A DNA stretch of 45,883 nucleotides from positions 1-45,883 of the forward strand of contig JAILPG010000248.1 of NCBI GenBank assembly GCA_024699595.1. Reading direction: 5' to 3'. The notes under the pieces were generated by a model that saw nothing but the letters and a program-made list of their open reading frames with translations, was not told the DNA's origin and did not search any database. The stretch comes from Lachnospiraceae bacterium (GTDB lineage Bacteria > Bacillota_A > Clostridia > Lachnospirales > Lachnospiraceae). The first letter of the stretch is position 1. Each line of letters begins with the position of its first letter. Shown here one piece after another: positions 15,787-24,972 of the stretch. Position numbers and translations under genes: made by a program.

Positions 15787-16946
15787 AGGCTCCCTGTACT
15801 CTGAAAAAAAGAATAGCATGCATTCTTTTGAGCCTGAGCTTTACGGCTGTATTCCTATGTGAAGGTGTATATGCCGAGACCACCTCAGAAAAGATAAAAA
15901 AAGCAGAGGAATTAAAGAAACAGACGGAAGCGCAGAAGCAGGCAATAGATGAAAAGAAGGATGATCTTGAGGAACAGAAGTCGGCACTTACCAGTTATCT
16001 GTCAAGCCTTAATGAAAACCTTGAATCGATAAGCGAGAACCTTGAGGTAATAGAAGAACAGATATCCGCCAAGGAGGGTGAGATCAGCCAGATCAAACAG
16101 GATGTAGAGGATGCAAAGGCTGATGAGGAGAGACAGTACTCCCTCATGAAAAAGCGCATTAAATATATGTACGAAAAAGGGGACCTAAGCATCCTGGAAG
16201 CCTTTGCACTCTCAAGAAGTTATGCCGAGTTTCTTAACAAGGCCGAATATGTGAGCCGCATGGAGGCCTATGATAAAAAGATGTTTGAGCAGCTCGTGTC
16301 CACGAGAGAGGACATAGAGGAAAAGGAAGCAGTGCTCGAACAGGAGATGATGAAGCTTGACGAAATGAAGGAAGAGGTGCAGATAGAGCAGGATAAGGTC
16401 AATACTCTTGTATCCTCTACTTCAGGATCGCTTGCCGCTACAAACGGAGCCATTACGGCAGCCGAGATGGAACAGGCTGCAAAAGAGGCTGAGATCAAGG
16501 CTCAGGAAGAGAATCTGTCGGAGCTTAAAAAACAGCTGGCAGAAGAACAGGCTATGGCTGCAAGGGCGCAAAAGATGGCCTGGAGAGATATTTCCGAGGT
16601 GACCTTTGAGGAAGGCGACAGGGATCTGCTCGCCTGTCTCATATACTGCGAGGCCGGAGCCGAGCCTTACGCAGGGCAGGTAGCAGTCGGTGCCGTTGTA
16701 ATAAACCGTATGAGATCGGCTGCCTATCCTAATACCATGGTTGGAGTCATCTATCAGAACAGACAGTTTGCACCTGTTGCAAGCGGCAGGCTTGCAACCA
16801 GACTTTCGCTTGGGGCCAACGCACAGTGCTATCAGGCAGCGGATGAGGCAATGTCAGGATCCACTCCTGTCGGTAACTGCCTGTATTTCAGAACCGTAAT
16901 TCCCGAGATAAACGGCCAGATCATAGGAGGACATGTGTTCTACTAG
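15783..16946 (+). CDS. Secreted coiled-coil cell-wall hydrolase with SleB-type catalytic domain
   Basis: This 387-residue protein has a signal peptide (basic start, hydrophobic core, likely cleavage after VYA near residue 31) and a long coiled coil (about residues 33-260, with heptad-like Glu/Lys/Gln-rich sequence) like PcsB/CwlO N-termini. Its C-terminal Hydrolase_2 (SleB) domain (about 275-387) begins DRDLLACLIYCEAGAEPYAGQ; the Glu of YCEAG is the likely catalytic acid. Such enzymes cut the glycan strands of peptidoglycan outside the cell. The start is GTG at 15783, overlapping the previous TGA; it is the only start that keeps the signal peptide intact. PcsB relatives usually carry CHAP or NlpC/P60 domains, so the SleB end is notable but not unique. 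Confidence 0.85.
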   Translation: MKAPCTLKKRIACILLSLSFTAVFLCEGVYAETTSEKIKKAEELKKQTEAQKQAIDEKKDDLEEQKSALTSYLSSLNENLESISENLEVIEEQISAKEGEISQIKQDVEDAKADEERQYSLMKKRIKYMYEKGDLSILEAFALSRSYAEFLNKAEYVSRMEAYDKKMFEQLVSTREDIEEKEAVLEQEMMKLDEMKEEVQIEQDKVNTLVSSTSGSLAATNGAITAAEMEQAAKEAEIKAQEENLSELKKQLAEEQAMAARAQKMAWRDISEVTFEEGDRDLLACLIYCEAGAEPYAGQVAVGAVVINRMRSAAYPNTMVGVIYQNRQFAPVASGRLATRLSLGANAQCYQAADEAMSGSTPVGNCLYFRTVIPEINGQIIGGHVFY

Positions 16947-16955
16947 AGGAAGCAT

Positions 16956-17426
16956 ATGGAAAAAACAACTCTATTCAGAAAAAGAATAATCCCGTCCGAA
17001 TGCATAGAATTAAAAGATGATGAGATACTGCGCCTTGATGAGGATGTGATCATCACAAAATGGAATACCTTAAAGCCCAAGAAAGACCTTCACCACGGTC
17101 TGTCCTGCTATTTTCTGAAGGAGGGCTACAAGGTCAGCAAGTTCATGAAAGAGGACGGCTCCCTTCTGTACTGGTACTGTGACATAATCGAATACGAGTA
17201 TTCAAAAGAAAACAATACATATATTTTTATGGATCTTTTGGCCGATGTAGTGATCTATCCCGATAAAAGCGTAAGGGTCATTGACCTTGACGAGATCGGG
17301 CAGGCGCTGTCATCGGATATAATCACAAAAGAGCAGTGCATACGACTGCTCTCATCTCTTGATTCGTTGTTAAGGATAATCTACGACGGCAGGTTCTCGG
17401 AGCTTACTGCCATGCTTGATCTGTAA
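16956..17426 (+). CDS. DUF402 family protein
   Basis: This 156-residue protein has the DUF402 core: LSCYFLKEGYKVSKFM, LLYWYCDIIEYEY, and YIFMDLLADVVIYPDKSVRVIDLDEI, where acidic residues near the end form the conserved cluster. Members include nucleoside tri/diphosphatases (Ntdp) and domains fused to RNA-binding modules. Which activity applies here is uncertain. GAGGAAG precedes the ATG. It starts 9 bases after the SleB-domain gene and ends the plus-strand run, convergent with a GH31 gene only 11 bases away. No terminator is visible in that gap. Confidence 0.85.
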   Translation: MEKTTLFRKRIIPSECIELKDDEILRLDEDVIITKWNTLKPKKDLHHGLSCYFLKEGYKVSKFMKEDGSLLYWYCDIIEYEYSKENNTYIFMDLLADVVIYPDKSVRVIDLDEIGQALSSDIITKEQCIRLLSSLDSLLRIIYDGRFSELTAMLDL

Positions 17427-17437
17427 GGGGCCATTTT

Positions 17438-19645
17438 TCATCCGATATACTCAACCTCAAATCCGTCATCCACAGGATATTCACCTGTCTTATTAACGGA
17501 CAGTTTCCGCTTTTCTTCTGAATATTCAAGATTCAGGATACAGTATTTTCCATCCTCATACCCATAGCCCTCGCCCTCATCAAAGTACAGGAGAAAGCTC
17601 CCGTCACAGCCTGTATATACACGCACTAAGCTTACTTTTCCGCCTGCCTCATCGGCATAAGATATGTCATCTGAAAACGGAATGACAGAGCCCTCGCGCA
17701 CAAATAAGGGGATCTTATCTATCGGGGCATCCGCTTCTATCCACTGTCCGCCCTCAAAACGCCTGTCTGAATGAAAATCATACCAGTTACAGCCCTTCGG
17801 CAGATATACCTTTCTTGTCTTTGCACTGTCCCTTATCTCAACCGAATCCTTGTGATAATACATGGGTGTAAGGATGGGTGCAACAAGGATCGAAGGCCCG
17901 AAAAGATACTCATCGGTAATACCCCTTACCTCTTCATCGTCAGGAAAATCAAACAGAAGACTCCTCATGATGATCTCACCCTTAAAATGCGCCAGTGCGC
18001 CAAGCGAGTATATATAGGGCATAAGCCTGTATCTAAGCCTTATGGCATCTACGATCGCATCATAAAACATTTCACCGGTGGTACCGAAGTTCCACGGCTC
18101 TCTCGGAGTATCCGTACCGTGGGATCTGAATACCGGGAGGAAAGTTCCGAACTGGATCCATCTTGTATAGAGCTCGCGGTAGCCCATGTCGTTTACGCCG
18201 TCATTGTAATCGCCGTGCCAGAACCATAAAGGCTTATGATCCCTGTCACAGCATCCGCGGTTTTCATACTTATCATCCACGGTAAAGAATCCGCCGATAT
18301 CAAGTGTCCAGTAAGGCATTCCGGTAAGTCCCATCCTGATGCCCTCGACTACCTGGCGTTTCATGGTGTCATACTTTGCGGTGATATCTCCGGACCAGAG
18401 TATCGCCCCGTATTTCTGTATCCCCGAATAGCCCGATCTTGTAAGATTCACGACCCTTCTCTCAGGATAGGTCTTCCTCCAGTTATCATATATCCCCCGG
18501 GCATGATACAGCCCGTAGGAATTGAGGTTTTCGGGATCCATTGATCTTAAGGACAGCTCCTTTACCACGCGGTATCTCTCATCCTCAGGCCTCTTTTCCT
18601 CACCGTTCCAGTCGGCATCTGAAAATGGCTCCGCGTTATCACACCACACGGCATCGGCACCGCTTCCCATTATCTCCTCGCTGACCTGTTTCCAGTACAG
18701 CTTACAGGCTTCCCGGTTAAAAGCATCATATGTATTTGAGTTTGGAAGTAACAGACCTGCCTGTTTAAATTCCGCATAATTATCCGTCGCAGGGTCCATG
18801 TTCGGCCAGATGCTCACCATAAGACGGATGTTGTTTTTGTGAAGCTTATTCACCGTAGAAGGCAGATCGGGGTAGCGCTTTTTATCAAACTTTTTTTCAC
18901 CCCACAGTCCGTCCTCCCAGGTAAACCAGTCCTGTACGAGGCAGTCGACCGGAATATCCATACTTCTGAACTTCGAAGCTGTTTCCTCAAGCTCTTTTGC
19001 GGTTTCATATCTTTCCTTACTCTGTATGTAGCCAAAGACCCACCTCGGCATCATCGCGGGCTTTCCTGTGATCTCATGGTATCCGTTTATCAGATCCATG
19101 ATCCCATCACCTAAGAAAACGTAATAGGTAAGACTCCGTGCGCTGTCTATCTCAAAGCGTATCCTGTTTCCTTCGGACTTAAATACCATGCTGCTCTCGG
19201 AATCTATGAATATACCGTAATGTCCGGTGGTCACAAGGAAGGGGATCGCAATGCGCATGTTGGCTTCATACATGTAAACAGTGCGGTTTTTGTGATCCTG
19301 TATGCCGTCCTCGTACTGCCCCATCCCGAGAAGCAGCTCGTTATCGCCGGTCTCGAATTCCAGGATCAGGGAAAAGCCTTTCCGAAGCGGTATCTCCTGC
19401 ATGCTCTCTGCATAAGATACTTCACCGTTTGCGGTCATCTTCTTTTTTAATCCGCCCTCACCCGGGACATACTTATATTCGGTTTTCGGACTGAAAGTGA
19501 CCCCGGTCTGTTTTAGCACGGTCTTTTTGTTCCATTCAAAAGTTACAGGATCCCCATTCTTTAACGGCTCTTCTGTTAAAAGATCATCCGTATCATAGAT
19601 TACCCGGATGATACCATCCGATATTTTCTCGATCTTTCTGTTCAT
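17438..19645 (-). CDS. GH31 glycoside hydrolase (alpha-xylosidase/alpha-glucosidase group)
   Basis: This 735-residue protein has N-terminal beta-sandwich, catalytic barrel and C-terminal beta domains. The nucleophile is Asp336 in DAVWCDNAEPF, and the acid/base is Asp420 in ILWSGDITAKYDTMKRQ. This arrangement resembles the Xyl31A/oligosaccharide alpha-xylosidase branch more than YicI. No signal peptide is present, so it acts in the cytoplasm on sugars imported by the adjacent ABC transporter. It is the last gene of the transporter operon, 3 bases after a permease gene. The ATG at 19645 has AAAGGATGAAAC upstream. Substrate specificity (xylosyl, glucosyl or galactosyl) cannot be fixed from motifs alone. 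Confidence 0.9.
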   Translation of the reverse strand: MNRKIEKISDGIIRVIYDTDDLLTEEPLKNGDPVTFEWNKKTVLKQTGVTFSPKTEYKYVPGEGGLKKKMTANGEVSYAESMQEIPLRKGFSLILEFETGDNELLLGMGQYEDGIQDHKNRTVYMYEANMRIAIPFLVTTGHYGIFIDSESSMVFKSEGNRIRFEIDSARSLTYYVFLGDGIMDLINGYHEITGKPAMMPRWVFGYIQSKERYETAKELEETASKFRSMDIPVDCLVQDWFTWEDGLWGEKKFDKKRYPDLPSTVNKLHKNNIRLMVSIWPNMDPATDNYAEFKQAGLLLPNSNTYDAFNREACKLYWKQVSEEIMGSGADAVWCDNAEPFSDADWNGEEKRPEDERYRVVKELSLRSMDPENLNSYGLYHARGIYDNWRKTYPERRVVNLTRSGYSGIQKYGAILWSGDITAKYDTMKRQVVEGIRMGLTGMPYWTLDIGGFFTVDDKYENRGCCDRDHKPLWFWHGDYNDGVNDMGYRELYTRWIQFGTFLPVFRSHGTDTPREPWNFGTTGEMFYDAIVDAIRLRYRLMPYIYSLGALAHFKGEIIMRSLLFDFPDDEEVRGITDEYLFGPSILVAPILTPMYYHKDSVEIRDSAKTRKVYLPKGCNWYDFHSDRRFEGGQWIEADAPIDKIPLFVREGSVIPFSDDISYADEAGGKVSLVRVYTGCDGSFLLYFDEGEGYGYEDGKYCILNLEYSEEKRKLSVNKTGEYPVDDGFEVEYIG

Positions 19646-19648
19646 GTT

Positions 19649-20479
19649 TCATCCTTTCACCGCGCCGGCGGTCATTCCCGATACGATATATCTCTGTCCA
19701 AATAAGTATACTATGAGAACAGGCAGAGATGTAAGCAGGATGTCCGCACACACCAGATTCCAGTCCTTAAAATACATTCCGAAGAAATTATATACGGACA
19801 GCGTCATAGGCCACTGCTCGGTCCTGTTTAAAAAGTAAAGAGGCGATACAAATTCATTCCAGGTATTTAAGAATGTAAGGACCGTCGCGGTAGCTATGGC
19901 GGGCTTTAACATGGGCAGTACCACAAAGAAAAACAGTCTGTAAGGTCCGCATCCGTCTATAACGGCCGCTTCGTCAAGATCCACCGGAACCTTTGCTACA
20001 AACCCGTGTATCAGAAAGGTCATGAAAGGAAGCTGCATTGCCGTATATAAAAGGATGATCCCCGGTGCGGTATTGTTAAGATGCAGAAACTGCAGGACCT
20101 TGGTAAGTGCTACATAGTTTACCGGCAGAGTGATACCAAGCACGATGAACATGTAGAGAAAGTTGTTTAGCTTTGTCTGGTTCCTTGAGAGCACATATGC
20201 TGCAAGAGCCGCAAAGAAAACGCAGAGTATCACGGATCCCGCAGAATATAAGAGACTGTTGCAAAAAGAAGTAAGCAGTTTTCCCTTTTCTATGACAACA
20301 CTGAAATTCTCCCACTGTATGGGAAGCGCGGGAAGCTTAAGATTCATGTCGGCTGAACCCTTCTTGTCCTTAAGTGAATTAAAGATGATAAGAAGCAACG
20401 GTATGAGACATATCGCCGAAAAGATCCATGCCACGAGATTTCTGAGTATAGATTGGATGAGCCTTTTGTTATTCTTCAT
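19649..20479 (-). CDS. Carbohydrate ABC transporter permease (MalG/CUT1 type)
   Basis: This 276-residue integral membrane protein has about six transmembrane segments, the first at about residues 14-33. The EAA motif is EAAVIDGCGPYRLFFFVVLPMLKPAIA, recognisable near residues 175-200 for docking the ATPase. It is one of two inner-membrane channels for an oligosaccharide importer. Its start overlaps the upstream permease gene by four bases. No ATP-binding subunit is encoded nearby; CUT1 systems in Firmicutes often share a distant MsmX-type ATPase. Confidence 0.95.
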   Translation of the reverse strand: MKNNKRLIQSILRNLVAWIFSAICLIPLLLIIFNSLKDKKGSADMNLKLPALPIQWENFSVVIEKGKLLTSFCNSLLYSAGSVILCVFFAALAAYVLSRNQTKLNNFLYMFIVLGITLPVNYVALTKVLQFLHLNNTAPGIILLYTAMQLPFMTFLIHGFVAKVPVDLDEAAVIDGCGPYRLFFFVVLPMLKPAIATATVLTFLNTWNEFVSPLYFLNRTEQWPMTLSVYNFFGMYFKDWNLVCADILLTSLPVLIVYLFGQRYIVSGMTAGAVKG

Positions 20480-21354
20480 TCCACCACCTCATTTTTGGTC
20501 ATTATCCTGATCATGTATATGCCCACAAATATCATTATTATGAACATGACAGATGAAAGCGCCGTACCTACGGCATACTGGCCGGTCCCAAATTTCTTGA
20601 AGACCGCAGTATATAGCACTTCGGTAGTTGCCTTGCCGGGGCCTCCGTTTGTAAGCGCATATACCATGTCAAATACCTTGAGACCGTAGATCACGTTTAA
20701 TACGGTTGTCGTTGCAAGGGTCGGAAGTATCAGCGGAAATGTTATGTACTTAAACTTTGCCCATCCGCCGGCACCGTCCAAAGCAGCCGCCTCATAATAA
20801 TCAGAGGAGATAGAGAGTATTCCCGCGATCAGAATTGTCATTATATATCCGACACCTCGCCAGATATCGACAGCCATTACCGAACCGAAGGCAAGCTCTG
20901 AAGTCACGAGCCATTTTTTTGCAAGCATGTCAAGCCCTATCGATCTGAAAAAGGAATTAAGAAGTCCTGCTTTCGGATCCAGGATGGATTTGAATATCAT
21001 ACCTATGATAAGTGTCGATAATACCGACGGCATGAATACGATCCCCCTGTGCATGTTTAAAAACTTAATGGACTTGGTCAGCAAAAGTGCAAGGATAAGA
21101 CCGATCACATTTTTAAGGATCGTAGTGATGAAGGTGAATGCAAGAGTATTTGTGATGATCTTCATGTAGTTTTCATCGGAGGAAAAAACGGTCTTAAAAT
21201 TTGCAAACCCGACATAATGAAGCTTATCGGAATATGCTGACCAGTCCGTAAACGAATAACCTACTCCTATGATCCCCGGCAGAAAAGATAATACAAAATA
21301 GATGATCAGTGCGCCGAAGGCAAAATATCTGGGATAGATCTTTGCTTTGTTCAT
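20476..21354 (-). CDS. Carbohydrate ABC transporter permease (MalF/UgpA type)
   Basis: This 292-residue integral membrane protein has about six transmembrane segments. The EAA loop is YYEAAALDGAGGWAKFKYITFPLILP, and TNGGPGKATTEVLY is typical of MalF/UgpA-type partners. It pairs with the downstream MalG-type permease. It lies 139 bases after the binding-protein gene, and that gap holds an attenuator-like hairpin. The first transmembrane segment is at about residues 12-32. Confidence 0.95.
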   Translation of the reverse strand: MNKAKIYPRYFAFGALIIYFVLSFLPGIIGVGYSFTDWSAYSDKLHYVGFANFKTVFSSDENYMKIITNTLAFTFITTILKNVIGLILALLLTKSIKFLNMHRGIVFMPSVLSTLIIGMIFKSILDPKAGLLNSFFRSIGLDMLAKKWLVTSELAFGSVMAVDIWRGVGYIMTILIAGILSISSDYYEAAALDGAGGWAKFKYITFPLILPTLATTTVLNVIYGLKVFDMVYALTNGGPGKATTEVLYTAVFKKFGTGQYAVGTALSSVMFIIMIFVGIYMIRIMTKNEVVE

Positions 21355-21370
21355 AAAACTGCCCTTTCAG

Positions 21371-21444
21371 TAAAACGGGGCTGCCTCATTGTTATCAGGC
21401 AGCCCCTCGTGATTTTTGATTATTCAGATCAGGACCCCGTTTTA
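21371..21444 (-). promoter_or_regulatory. Terminator/antiterminator-like element between binding protein and permease genes
   Basis: Read on the minus strand, the mRNA first has TAAAACGGGG (21444-21435). A hairpin follows: GGGGCTGCCT (21406-21397) with AGGCAGCCCC (21386-21377), then GTTTTA. The first segment is an exact complement of CCCCGTTTTA (21380-21371), which includes the end of the hairpin's 3' arm and the short T-run. The two pairings exclude each other. This would allow regulated read-through, or simply give less permease than binding protein. Confidence 0.6.
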
Positions 21445-21493
21445 AAGTCTGATACTTTAATGTACATCTGCAGTGTCCTGTTCCAAGCGGCTC

Positions 21494-22855
21494 TTACTGC
21501 CATGCAGGATCTGAAGCTGCTGCAGCCTGTTCTGCCCTTAACTTGTCGATGTCCTTAAGTACTTCGTCGGGAGTCATCTCGCCTAGGAACATTGCCGACA
21601 TATCAGCACCTATATCCATCCATGCGGGATTGTAATACTTAACCGATGCCTGGAATACTGCAACCTTCTCGGGATATCTGTCATAGAAGGACTGAACCAC
21701 ATCCGAGTATGCTGAAGGAGCATTTGAGTAAGGAAGCTGGTTGAACTTGCCTACGTTCTCTGTCATGTATGCAAGACTCTCATCGGAAGCCATGAACTCA
21801 AGATACTTCTTGGCTGCATCGATGTTCTTGGAACCTGAGAAGATGAATCTTGAAGGTCCGCAGTAGTTAACGTTTAATGCCTGGTTGTCGCAAAGAGGAT
21901 TTACAAAGTATCCGATGTTGTCAACAGGGAAGTCTGCATCAACAGCGTTTACCTCTGCTCCGAGGCCCTGGTTGTAAAGAACCATTGCATATTCGCCTCT
22001 TGCTATAGAAGATGCTGCATCTGCATACTGGTTGGACATGAAGTTGTCACCCATGTATCCCTTGTCAGCCATTTCCTTAAGCTGTGAGAACATGGTCTCA
22101 AGCTCTTTGTTGCCTTCAAAGGTAGCCTTGTTGTTGTTAAGGGCATCCGGATATCCTGCATCTGCCTGTGTAGCTGCGATCGCTGCCTCAGTCCAGCATA
22201 CATGATGCCATCCGTCAGATACGCACTCATATATCGGAATGATGTCGGCTTCCATGATCTTGTCGCATACATCACAGAATTCTGCGTAGTTTGTGGGTAT
22301 CTCAAGTCCGAGATCCTCAAATATCTTGATATTGTAAGCTACTGCCCAGCATGCTGATACATCCTGGATCGGCTGTCCGTAAAGCTTGCCTTCTACAGAA
22401 AGCTCTGCTGCAGCAGCAGGATCAACGTTGCCTGCCCAGCTCTCACCGGAAAGGTCAACTGCATTCTTTTCTACATCAAACTGTGTCACGATACTGAACT
22501 GTGAGCTCTGTCCGCCGAAGATATCGGTGCACTCGCCAGAGTTGATCTTGGTCATTAAGAGGCTTTCATACTGATCTGAAGGAACGATCTGATAATCAAC
22601 CTTGATGCCTGTTTCCTCGGTAAACTTCTCACCAAGCTCCATCTCGGCATCCTGTATCCAGTCCTGACTTGCCATAAATGTGATGGTAACATCCCCTGCA
22701 CTGTCAGAAGAATCTGTGGTGGTTTCGGTCTCTTCTTTTACCTCCGCAGTATTTCCTGCATCAGTTGTGGTGGTTGCTGCCGGTGCTGCACAGCCTGCAA
22801 GCATACCGGCGATCATTGATAAAGATAACAGTGAAGCTAATACACTCTTTTTCAT
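21494..22855 (-). CDS. Sugar ABC transporter substrate-binding lipoprotein
   Basis: This 453-residue protein has a lipoprotein signal (MKKSVLASLLSLSMIAGML) ending in the lipobox LAGC, with Cys22 as the lipid-modified residue. A Thr/Glu/Ser-rich linker (about residues 25-52) and a cluster B/CUT1-type solute-binding domain follow. It would sit on the outer face of the membrane and deliver an oligosaccharide to the two permeases. It is the first gene of the operon and starts with GAGGGTAAAAATG. The paralogous families bind many sugars; downstream GH31 enzymes suggest an alpha-xylosyl or alpha-glucosyl oligosaccharide. Divergent HK/RR genes probably control it. Confidence 0.93.
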   Translation of the reverse strand: MKKSVLASLLSLSMIAGMLAGCAAPAATTTTDAGNTAEVKEETETTTDSSDSAGDVTITFMASQDWIQDAEMELGEKFTEETGIKVDYQIVPSDQYESLLMTKINSGECTDIFGGQSSQFSIVTQFDVEKNAVDLSGESWAGNVDPAAAAELSVEGKLYGQPIQDVSACWAVAYNIKIFEDLGLEIPTNYAEFCDVCDKIMEADIIPIYECVSDGWHHVCWTEAAIAATQADAGYPDALNNNKATFEGNKELETMFSQLKEMADKGYMGDNFMSNQYADAASSIARGEYAMVLYNQGLGAEVNAVDADFPVDNIGYFVNPLCDNQALNVNYCGPSRFIFSGSKNIDAAKKYLEFMASDESLAYMTENVGKFNQLPYSNAPSAYSDVVQSFYDRYPEKVAVFQASVKYYNPAWMDIGADMSAMFLGEMTPDEVLKDIDKLRAEQAAAASDPAWQ

Positions 22856-22928
22856 TTTTACCCTCTCTTTTTCTGAATCGTTATTATCTGAGTTCTTTTC
22901 ATCCTGCCGGCTTATCCGGCGAGGTTAC

Positions 22929-22983
22929 GGGTCCTGTCATATCCTTATGTTTATATATGAGGACCCGTTTGACAATCGATTGT
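22929..22983. promoter_or_regulatory. Divergent control region with promoter -35 element and palindromes
   Basis: GGGTCCT (22929-22935) and AGGACCC (22960-22966) form an inverted repeat enclosing CATAT/ATATG. Next to it, TTGACA (22969-22974) overlaps the palindrome ACAATCGATTGT (22972-22983). A TTATCT or TATCTT hexamer lies about 17-18 bases downstream. The region separates the binding-protein gene from the kinase gene and could hold the response regulator's binding sites. Confidence 0.45.
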
Positions 22984-23090
22984 TTGTATGCTTATCTTAA
23001 ATCATCCCGCCCGGGCTTTACATGGAGAAAAAAGGAATGCTGCATGTATATTTTTAACCCGGCTACTCTTAAAAAACATCCGGTGATGCC

Positions 23091-24905
23091 ATGTTCGGAA
23101 AAAAGAAAAAAAGCGTACAGACAACCTTACAGCTTGTGTTCTTCCTGCTTATATCAGTCGTGTTTTTAGCTTATATAAGCTATTTCATCCTGTCCGAATC
23201 AGGCAAGATCAAGACCCGTGCTTTTGATACCGTAAGCAGTGATACAAAGACCACCTCCGCTTTTATGGATGAGGAGATAAAAAACGTAAACACGGTAATG
23301 CAGAACGTTGCATATTCAAATCTTATAAAGGAACATTTCATCAACTATTTAAATATGCCCGAATCGGACGACGATGGTTACTCCGAAATGCAGAATATAA
23401 AAGTACTTACCGATCTGTTAACGGCGATCATCGGACCCTCAAGACCCGTTGACCAGATATACCTGTACTCACTTGACACGGGATATGTGGGCGTGGGACT
23501 TGATACCGCAAACTCCGATGATTCCGTAAAGGATATGAGCTGGTATGATGATCTTATGAACAGTGACAATAACCGCCTTGTATTCTGCGATCAGGACTTA
23601 AGGCTTGAAAAATATTTTTCCTATAAGGAGGGCTCCAGATTTCTTACTATCTGCTCAGTCTACCTGTCGACCTATTACAAGCCGCAGGGGATCATCGAGG
23701 TCAAGCATTCGATCACGTCACTCAGTGCAAAGCTTAAGGAGATCGATACCGGTACTTATAATGAAAAGATATACATATTTGACCGCTCCCTAAACAATAT
23801 CTACAATTCCGCCGATGATGATCTGGCAGAAGCTTATTCATCGTTTATAGCTCCAATGGATCTTCCTGATGATGATACGCCAAGACATATCATGTATGAC
23901 AAAAATACCCACCTGTTTGTCAATACCTCGTCTTATTCAGGATTCACAACCGTGATCTCGATCGATGACCATGATCTCTACAGACCGATCATGGATTTTG
24001 TCAGGGCTACGCTGCTCATCTTCCTTGCGTTTGTCCTCCTCATTCTGGTCCTGTCCTATGTCGTTTCAAGGATCATCACGATACCTGTAAAAAAGATGTA
24101 TTCCGGCATTTCATCCCTCCATACCGAAGGCGAGAGCTTTATGACAGATTCACTGAAACAGATAGATACGAATATCATAGAACTTGATACTCTTTACTCC
24201 GCCGTTATGGAGATGCATGAGCGTGCTAAAGCTTCGATGAACCGTGAGATTGTGCTTAACAATCAGAGACTCCAGTCGCAGATCCTTGCCCTGCAGTCGC
24301 AGATGAACCCGCATTTTCTCTACAATTCCCTTGCAACGATCTCTGCAATGGCGGATGAGGGAATGGATGAAGAGGTCATTAAGATGTGCCAGACTATCTC
24401 GCGGATCCTTCGTTATATCTCTTCTGACAAGGAGCCGCTTGTATCAATAGAAGAGGATGTCCTTCATGCCCGCGATTATCTCGACTGCATGAAGATGCGA
24501 TACGGTGACGATCTGATCTACGACATCGATCTTCCTAATGAGATGATGACGCTTAAGATCCCTAAGCTCTGTCTGCAGCTGCTTGTCGAGAATGCGATCA
24601 AATTCACGACAAAGAATGTCAAGCCTCCTTGGAGGATAAGGATAAACGGACGTGTCACGGGCATATACTGGGAGATATCGGTCACTGATAACGGAAAAGG
24701 CTTTTCAGACGAAGACATACGCGTATTAAATGAGAAGATCGATTATATCAACAAAACGGATCTCCTGCCGGAGCTTGAGATAAACGGCATGGGACTTATG
24801 AACATATACATCCGCTTTAAGACATTGTATAAAGGAAAGCATATCTTCCGTGTCAGCAATTCGGAGGACGGAGGCGCGATCGTAACTATCGGAGGCGAGC
24901 TGTAA
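23091..24905 (+). CDS. Sensor histidine kinase, YesM family
   Basis: This 604-residue protein has a transmembrane segment near residues 13-35, an extracellular dCache-like sensor (about 36-300), a second transmembrane segment (about 303-323), a HAMP linker, and a His_kinase domain with phospho-acceptor His408 in QMNPHFLYNSLATI. An HATPase domain follows (LCLQLLVENAIKF, VTDNGKGFSDED, GMGLMNIYIR). YesM kinases sense extracellular sugars or their binding proteins and signal to AraC-type regulators. It is divergent from the sugar ABC operon and followed by its regulator. GGTGATGCC precedes the ATG, a weak ribosome binding site. Confidence 0.93.
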   Translation: MFGKKKKSVQTTLQLVFFLLISVVFLAYISYFILSESGKIKTRAFDTVSSDTKTTSAFMDEEIKNVNTVMQNVAYSNLIKEHFINYLNMPESDDDGYSEMQNIKVLTDLLTAIIGPSRPVDQIYLYSLDTGYVGVGLDTANSDDSVKDMSWYDDLMNSDNNRLVFCDQDLRLEKYFSYKEGSRFLTICSVYLSTYYKPQGIIEVKHSITSLSAKLKEIDTGTYNEKIYIFDRSLNNIYNSADDDLAEAYSSFIAPMDLPDDDTPRHIMYDKNTHLFVNTSSYSGFTTVISIDDHDLYRPIMDFVRATLLIFLAFVLLILVLSYVVSRIITIPVKKMYSGISSLHTEGESFMTDSLKQIDTNIIELDTLYSAVMEMHERAKASMNREIVLNNQRLQSQILALQSQMNPHFLYNSLATISAMADEGMDEEVIKMCQTISRILRYISSDKEPLVSIEEDVLHARDYLDCMKMRYGDDLIYDIDLPNEMMTLKIPKLCLQLLVENAIKFTTKNVKPPWRIRINGRVTGIYWEISVTDNGKGFSDEDIRVLNEKIDYINKTDLLPELEINGMGLMNIYIRFKTLYKGKHIFRVSNSEDGGAIVTIGGEL

Positions 24906-24972
24906 CAAAGCAAAGCCGGGAATATCTTGAACATGCCGTCAAAAAGATGATCAGAGGCAGAAAGCGTGAAAT

